Source: an uncultured bacterium (GTDB lineage Bacteria > Bacillota > Limnochordia > DTU080 > JAAYLA01). From it: a stretch of 10,541 nucleotides of DNA. Shown one piece after another: positions 6,490-10,541 of the stretch. The position numbers were made by a program, and so were the translations under genes. Where the stretch lies: assembly GCA_937983075.1 (NCBI GenBank), contig CALKAQ010000004.1, positions 1-10,541 of the forward strand. Reading direction: 5' to 3'. Each line of letters opens with the position of its first letter. Positions within the stretch are counted from its first letter, which is position 1. The notes beneath the pieces were generated by a model. That model was not told the origin of the DNA, did not search any database, and saw only the letters and a program-made list of their open reading frames with translations.

Positions 6490-7315
6490 ACGCAGTCATG
6501 ACGATGTCGAGCAAAAGCTCTCGCATTTCCAGAAATGCCGGACTCCGTTTAATCGCTGCGGGAGACTCGGATTCAAGTGCTCTCCGCCCGAAATCCAAGG
6601 CTATTTGCCGGGTGATGCGGCCCGGTCCGCCCCGCATGATCGCGACGCGGGTGGCCAAAAGCGTCGCTTCTTCGACATCGTGCGTAATCATCAAAATGGT
6701 CGTGCGGGTGCGTTGCCACAATTGGAGCATCTCTTGCTGCAGTCGTTCGCGTGCTAGCGCGTCGAGTGACGCGAACGGCTCATCCATCAGCAAAATCGTG
6801 GGGTCTTGTACGAGAGCCCGTGCGACCATCACTTTCTGCTGCATACCCCCGGACAGCTGATGGGGCAGCAGCTTGCGTTCCGATTCCATGCCCACCAATC
6901 GAAGGATCGACATGGCCTTCGCAGTGCTTTGGTCGTTTGAAACACCGCGGATACGCTGCGGAAGACGGACGTTATCCAACACGTTCAACCACGGATACAG
7001 CGATGGCTGTTGAGTGACGACGACGCGGTCCGGACCCGGTCCTTCGACAGGAACGCCGTTGCTGACGATTTGTCCTTTCGTGGCTTGCAGGAAGCCGGCG
7101 ATGAGTTGCAAGAGCGTTGACTTCCCGCATCCTGACGGTCCCAAAAGACAAACGAATTCACCTCGGTAAATCTGCAAATTTGTGTGCCGCAAAACCCAGC
7201 TTGAAGCTTTGTCATATGCAAAGCTGACATGATCAACCGAAATGATCGGGTCGACCGACGAGCGGGTGTGACCACTCGTCGGCCTGAAAGCGGGACAGTT
7301 TCGGCTGTGTGACAT
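6488..7315 (-). CDS. tauB: Taurine/aliphatic sulfonate ABC importer, ATP-binding subunit (TauB/SsuB-like)
   Basis: This 275-residue ATPase energises the importer encoded just upstream. All ABC motifs are present: Walker A GPSGCGKST at 59-67, Q-loop Q102 in TQQPSLYPW, signature LSGGM at 154-158, Walker B ILLMDEP at 174-180, and H-loop H212 in MITHDVEEA. The Q-loop and D-loop wording is that of the nitrate/sulfonate/taurine subfamily. The ATG at 7315 is preferred over an in-frame start at 7411 because AAGGGGG at 7324-7330 lies eight bases upstream. It overlaps the end of the binding-protein gene by 83 bases, an unusually long overlap suggesting coupled translation. The first 22 or so residues precede the usual family beginning and correspond to the overlapping stretch. 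Substrate assignment comes from the two partner genes. Confidence 0.9.
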   Translation of the reverse strand: MSHSRNCPAFRPTSGHTRSSVDPIISVDHVSFAYDKASSWVLRHTNLQIYRGEFVCLLGPSGCGKSTLLQLIAGFLQATKGQIVSNGVPVEGPGPDRVVVTQQPSLYPWLNVLDNVRLPQRIRGVSNDQSTAKAMSILRLVGMESERKLLPHQLSGGMQQKVMVARALVQDPTILLMDEPFASLDALARERLQQEMLQLWQRTRTTILMITHDVEEATLLATRVAIMRGGPGRITRQIALDFGRRALESESPAAIKRSPAFLEMRELLLDIVMTA

Positions 7316-8351
7316 GCTGGCATCCCCCTTGTGATGGGAATACGTTCGACTGAATACGTGCGGCGATCTCAGACAGATCCGGAATTCGGGACAAAATGTT
7401 CTGCTCGGCAAGGAAGCGAGCCGTGTCTTGAATCATGCGGGCCATGTCTCCGCCGAGCCAACGCGGGGAGAACTGTTCACAAGCAGCGATATAGGCGAAT
7501 CCTTCCATTTGCTGTGCAATTTCCTCTTGGGGAATTCCGAAGGCGCTGCCGATGATTTGCGCTGCGACGATTCGATCGCTGTTGATGAGGTCGACGGCGC
7601 GGGCCTGCGCATCCAAATAGATCTCGACGATGTGCGGATATTGCCGCAGGAATTCACTGCGCACGACGCCGAGGTCGGCGGTGACGACGCCGTATTCAAC
7701 CAGGTCGGCGGAGGAGATTAAAATGCGGCCGTTTTGGCTTTCCAATGCGGAAAGTGTCGGTTCCCACACGTAAGCCGCATCAATGTCGCCTCGTGACCAG
7801 GCGGCCAGAATGTCCTGCGGCTTCAAATCGATCAAGGTGACGTCTGAAGGATCTAGCCCTGCGGTTTTCAGTGCCTCTAGGACGGTGTAATGGGTGGTTG
7901 ATCCGAACGGCGTGGCCACGATCTTGCCTCTCAGATCAGCCACCGTTTCGATGCCGCGGTCGCTTCGGGCAATCAGTGCTTCACCGGAACCGATGACGTC
8001 GAAGATCCAGATGAGTTCATAGGCAATGCCGCGTTCAATACCGATGGCAAAGAGGGTACTGCCTACGAGTCCGAGATCGATGTCCCCGGATGCAAGCGCC
8101 GCATTGACGTCGGAACCGGAAGCGAAGTCGATCCATTCGACACGCACGCCGAGTTCCTCGAGAGCGTTGTCAAACCAGCCTTGTTCTTTGACGATCACTT
8201 CGCCGTTCGGAATGGTTTGGAAGCCGATGCGTACCACTTCGGGCAAGTTGGAATCCGGGGCTGAAGGTGGACGCATGAGAAGCGCCCACAGTCCGATCAC
8301 TACGACGAGAGCGGTGACGATCGCATATTTGGTTCGTTGAGACAAAGTCAA
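7233..8351 (-). CDS. tauA: Taurine/sulfonate ABC importer, substrate-binding protein (TauA-like)
   Basis: The 372-residue protein resembles TauA of the taurine importer. Residues from about 40 contain EVVRIGFQTIPNGEV, FASGSDVNAALASGDIDLG, GEALIARS, TPFGSTTHYTVLEALK and AAWSRGDIDAAYVWEP, blocks that line the sulfonate site in this family. Residues 9-26 form one hydrophobic helix followed by RPPSAPDS. There is no lipobox cysteine, so it may be a signal-anchored or cleaved extracellular protein rather than a lipoprotein. The start is TTG at 8351 with AAAGGAGAG at 8358-8366, which overlaps the stop codon of the permease gene and suggests translational coupling. The family end falls near QSNVF; the last 34 residues are extra and are read mostly through the overlap with tauB. 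Aliphatic sulfonates other than taurine are possible ligands. Confidence 0.9.
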   Translation of the reverse strand: MTLSQRTKYAIVTALVVVIGLWALLMRPPSAPDSNLPEVVRIGFQTIPNGEVIVKEQGWFDNALEELGVRVEWIDFASGSDVNAALASGDIDLGLVGSTLFAIGIERGIAYELIWIFDVIGSGEALIARSDRGIETVADLRGKIVATPFGSTTHYTVLEALKTAGLDPSDVTLIDLKPQDILAAWSRGDIDAAYVWEPTLSALESQNGRILISSADLVEYGVVTADLGVVRSEFLRQYPHIVEIYLDAQARAVDLINSDRIVAAQIIGSAFGIPQEEIAQQMEGFAYIAACEQFSPRWLGGDMARMIQDTARFLAEQNILSRIPDLSEIAARIQSNVFPSQGGCQHVTQPKLSRFQADEWSHPLVGRPDHFG

Positions 8352-8364
8352 GACGATCTCTCCT

Positions 8365-9207
8365 TTACGATGATGTTGAATCGAGGTCTTGAATCGCCCA
8401 AGGCATCAGACGACTGCGCAAATAAAGCACGCCTCGATCCAAAACGTAAGCCGTTAATGCGAGAAGGACATTGCCCATGAAGATCACGTCGTTTCTCAGG
8501 TAGCGGCCTGCGTCTAGTACCATCCAACCGATACCAGCGTGTGCGGCGACCATTTCCGCCGCCACCAGCGTGGTAAAAGCAAAGCCGAGACCAACGCGGA
8601 TTCCGGTGAAGATACCGGGAAGTGAAGCGGGCAGCAGTACGAATCGGTAAAGCTGCCAAGGTGACATCCCCATGGAACGGGCCGCCCAAACCCAAACCAC
8701 TGGAGTGCGTTGCACGGCGTCGAGTGTCGATAAGACGATGGGTGGAAATGCCGCCAAGAAGAGCAATGCGACCTTCGAAGTTTCGTAAATGCCGAACCAC
8801 AATACTAAAACGGCGTAATAGCCGAGCGGCGGCAAAGGCCGAACGAATTCGATGACGGGATGGAAAAGCCGACGAATAAGCCGGCGGTGACCCATAAGCA
8901 GTCCCAGCGGAGCGCCTGCCATAAGAGCGAGTCCGAATCCCACGGAAAGCCGACGCAAGCTGACGCCGAGGTGGTGGAACAGCGAATTTCCCCGGTATCC
9001 GTTCCGGAGAACTTGAACCAAAGTTTCAAATACGGTTTCAGGTGACGGCAAGACGAGCGGAGAAACCCACTGCATTTTGGCCACGAGCCACCAGCCGAAC
9101 AGCAATGTCAGAGGCAACGTTAACCCGACGAGCCGATGTGCCGTTCGATTTAACCACGGTACTTCGGTGCGTTGACGAGGAGGTGTGCGGGGAATTTTGA
9201 TCACCAC
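8365..9207 (-). CDS. tauC: Taurine/sulfonate ABC importer, permease (TauC-like)
   Basis: The 280-residue inner-membrane permease has about six hydrophobic segments, the first near residues 27-44 (LVGLTLPLTLLFGWWLVA). The ATPase-coupling EAA loop appears as WAARSMGMSPWQLYRFVLLP, and VRPLPPLGYYAVLVLWFGI, TGIRVGLGFAFTTLVAAEM and GIGWMVLDAGRYL are typical TauC blocks. It forms the channel for the sulfonate delivered by the binding protein encoded 13 bases downstream. The start is uncertain: tandem GTG codons at 9207 and 9204 have only a poor, very close AAGG, and no in-frame ATG occurs upstream before a stop at 9271-9273. It lies 63 bases after the GT4 gene with no clear terminator between, so read-through is possible. 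No sulfonate dioxygenase or monooxygenase gene (tauD, ssuD) is in the window. Confidence 0.9.
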   Translation of the reverse strand: MVIKIPRTPPRQRTEVPWLNRTAHRLVGLTLPLTLLFGWWLVAKMQWVSPLVLPSPETVFETLVQVLRNGYRGNSLFHHLGVSLRRLSVGFGLALMAGAPLGLLMGHRRLIRRLFHPVIEFVRPLPPLGYYAVLVLWFGIYETSKVALLFLAAFPPIVLSTLDAVQRTPVVWVWAARSMGMSPWQLYRFVLLPASLPGIFTGIRVGLGFAFTTLVAAEMVAAHAGIGWMVLDAGRYLRNDVIFMGNVLLALTAYVLDRGVLYLRSRLMPWAIQDLDSTSS

Positions 9208-9270
9208 CTTGCGTTCGGCTGCGGTCGGACATGTTGAAAAAACGAGTGAGTTTGACAGGTCGATCCAATA

Positions 9271-10389
9271 TTAAGGCACCGGGCGCTTTTCGAACGTGAG
9301 GATGCGGGTGGATTCGAGTGCGGTCACGAAATTGTTGGCATGTTGCGCCGGTGTGTGGTGCAGCTGCACGCGTTGCCAACCGGCCTTGACATACGCTTGG
9401 CGGCGCTTCGGCTCGCGCAGCAGTTCCAACAGAAGTCTTGTCGCCTGCATGGTTTTTCCGACGGGGTATAAACGTCCGTTGACATTGTCTTGAATCAGCT
9501 CGACGTTGCCGCCCACGGCTGTACTAACGACCGGCACGCCACAAGCCATACCCTCGAGCAGGCTGTTTTGGAAACCTTCCGATTTGGAGGTGGAGAGGAC
9601 ACAGCCGCCGGATTCGCCTACCAAGTTGTATATGTGTACCATGGAGCGGTGCGGGATGCATTGGAGCAGGCGGACGTGCTCTTGCAGACCGCAGCGGCGT
9701 ACTTCCCGCCAAAACTTCTTCCTGTTGTCTTTAGCCTTCGTGTCGGCGACTACCCAAATCGTCGGTTGAGGCGGCTCTTGTTGAAGCAACTTGGCGATCT
9801 CCAACATTTCGACGTAATTTTTGTTTTCGGAAAGTCGTCCGACCCACAATACGATGGGGCGTTTCCGTGCATCGTCGGCGCAGGGAATGACTTGCCTGTT
9901 GATTTGCTTCAATGGGCGGAACAGTTCGGTATCGACCGCATTGTATACGACGTGTACGGGAATGTGCTGGGAACGGAGGTAGCGATGAACCAACCTCTTG
10001 ACATAGTGAGAGATGACGATAATTCCCCCCACTTGATTGGCCATGAGTTTTGGGAGAACTTGAATGGCATTCTTCGATCGCCCCCTTACTTCGAATAGCA
10101 CACGACCTTGAAAACCAATGTCGCGCAGTACAGGAAGCAGATCGATACGATTGATCATCGAGACGGCATCGTACTTTCCTGTTTGCAAAATTTCAACCAT
10201 CTTTTTCCGCTTGTTTGTAATGTGAACGGTGACGTCGGAATACGTCTTTTTGCCCGCTCCTGACTTTAGGAAAAGTTTTTCGGAAATAATGCCGAGAGAT
10301 TTGAGAGCTGCGATTCGGGCGTGCGTTGAACTTTGCAGCCCGCCGAGATTGGCGGCTTCGCTTGCAAATAAAATGCGCTTGATCGTCAT
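9271..10389 (-). CDS. GT4-family glycosyltransferase (paralogue of the 2774-3871 gene)
   Basis: The 372-residue product is a second family 4 retaining glycosyltransferase. The EX7E motif is E271/E279 in SEGFQNSLLEGMACG, the donor-domain opener IVLWVGRL is at 179-186, and AANLGGLQSS at 12-21 matches the same unusual opening in the other GT4 of the window. VVYNAVDTELF and SGGCVLSTS are shared word for word, marking the two as paralogues from duplication. No signal peptide or membrane helix is seen, so it should act in the cytoplasm on a lipid- or protein-linked acceptor. The ATG at 10389 has a strong AGGAGGT at 10400-10406, ten bases upstream, which lies inside a small hairpin. It heads a run of minus-strand genes ending with the taurine importer. 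Donor sugar and acceptor are unknown. Confidence 0.9.
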   Translation of the reverse strand: MTIKRILFASEAANLGGLQSSTHARIAALKSLGIISEKLFLKSGAGKKTYSDVTVHITNKRKKMVEILQTGKYDAVSMINRIDLLPVLRDIGFQGRVLFEVRGRSKNAIQVLPKLMANQVGGIIVISHYVKRLVHRYLRSQHIPVHVVYNAVDTELFRPLKQINRQVIPCADDARKRPIVLWVGRLSENKNYVEMLEIAKLLQQEPPQPTIWVVADTKAKDNRKKFWREVRRCGLQEHVRLLQCIPHRSMVHIYNLVGESGGCVLSTSKSEGFQNSLLEGMACGVPVVSTAVGGNVELIQDNVNGRLYPVGKTMQATRLLLELLREPKRRQAYVKAGWQRVQLHHTPAQHANNFVTALESTRILTFEKRPVP

Positions 10390-10396
10390 GGAACGT

Positions 10397-10416
10397 CACA
10401 CCTCCTGAGGAGTGTG
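10397..10416 (-). promoter_or_regulatory. Hairpin covering the ribosome binding site of the second GT4 gene
   Basis: On the minus strand CACACTCC can pair with GGAGGTGTG around a TCA loop, eight base pairs with one bulged G. The right arm contains the whole AGGAGGT Shine-Dalgarno at 10400-10406. If it folds in the mRNA it would limit ribosome access. Upstream, 10417-10541 shows no supported gene and no clear promoter. Confidence 0.4.
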
Positions 10417-10541
10417 GCTGAAGCGAGTAGGCAATTGAAAGAAAGCTCCTCTCGGTTTTGGCCTATTGCATGTATATGGAGGAGGGTGGATTCGCAACTA
10501 AACCGCGCGAACGATTCCGCGGCAAGATGAACCTTACGTAG

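Noticed and set aside
8348..8800. 150-codon minus-strand frame
   Set aside because: Overlaps the TauC-like permease in another frame, Arg-rich and without a hydrophobic pattern or start signal.
9490..10098. 202-codon plus-strand frame
   Set aside because: Antisense to the second GT4 gene, which has clear motifs; an artefact of third-position composition.
10476..10541. 21-residue plus-strand frame starting ATGGAGGAGG
   Set aside because: No ribosome binding site, no recognisable sequence and too short to support; likely upstream regulatory DNA.
1..10541. CRISPR arrays, insertion sequences, tRNA and rRNA genes
   Set aside because: No regularly spaced repeats, transposase motifs, terminal repeats with duplications, or cloverleaf sequences were seen on either strand.

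Overview
The window looks like chromosomal DNA of an endospore-forming member of the Bacilli. The clearest lineage marker is a YheC/YheD-family spore-coat-associated ATP-grasp protein. Strong AGGAGG-type ribosome binding sites, frequent GTG/TTG starts and GT4/SDR surface-glycan genes fit with this. Base composition is moderately GC-rich by eye. The genus cannot be fixed from the sequence; Alicyclobacillus- or Thermoactinomycete-like relatives are only a guess.

Layout: (1) Positions 1-544, minus: the first 181 codons of a D-2-hydroxyacid dehydrogenase (phosphoglycerate dehydrogenase-like), running off the left edge. (2) 635-1486, minus: a GT29 (sialyltransferase-fold) glycosyltransferase with an unusual Arg/Ser-rich tail. 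(3) 1487-1721: a divergent intergenic region with three consecutive inverted repeats. (4) 1722-2660, plus: an extended-SDR sugar-nucleotide epimerase with a shortened catalytic loop, closed by a strong terminator. (5) 2774-5293, minus: a two-gene unit of a YheC/D-family protein followed by a GT4 glycosyltransferase. (6) 5543-6445, plus: a second, canonical GalE-like epimerase, ending at a terminator that also serves the converging operon. (7) 6488-10389, minus: a second GT4 glycosyltransferase, paralogous to the first, then a taurine/sulfonate ABC importer in the order permease, binding protein, ATPase. (8) 10417-10541: noncoding upstream region.

The first two thirds plus the last glycosyltransferase read as a surface-polysaccharide or glycoprotein locus. 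Two epimerases would make or interconvert sugar nucleotides, and three glycosyltransferases (one GT29, two GT4) would use them. The YheC/D protein and weak sigma-E-like and sigma-K-like promoter matches suggest that the glycan is placed on the spore coat or crust; this is inference. The tauCAB-like importer is a separate sulfur-scavenging module that happens to lie directly downstream of a glycosyltransferase gene. No mobile element, CRISPR array, tRNA or rRNA is visible.
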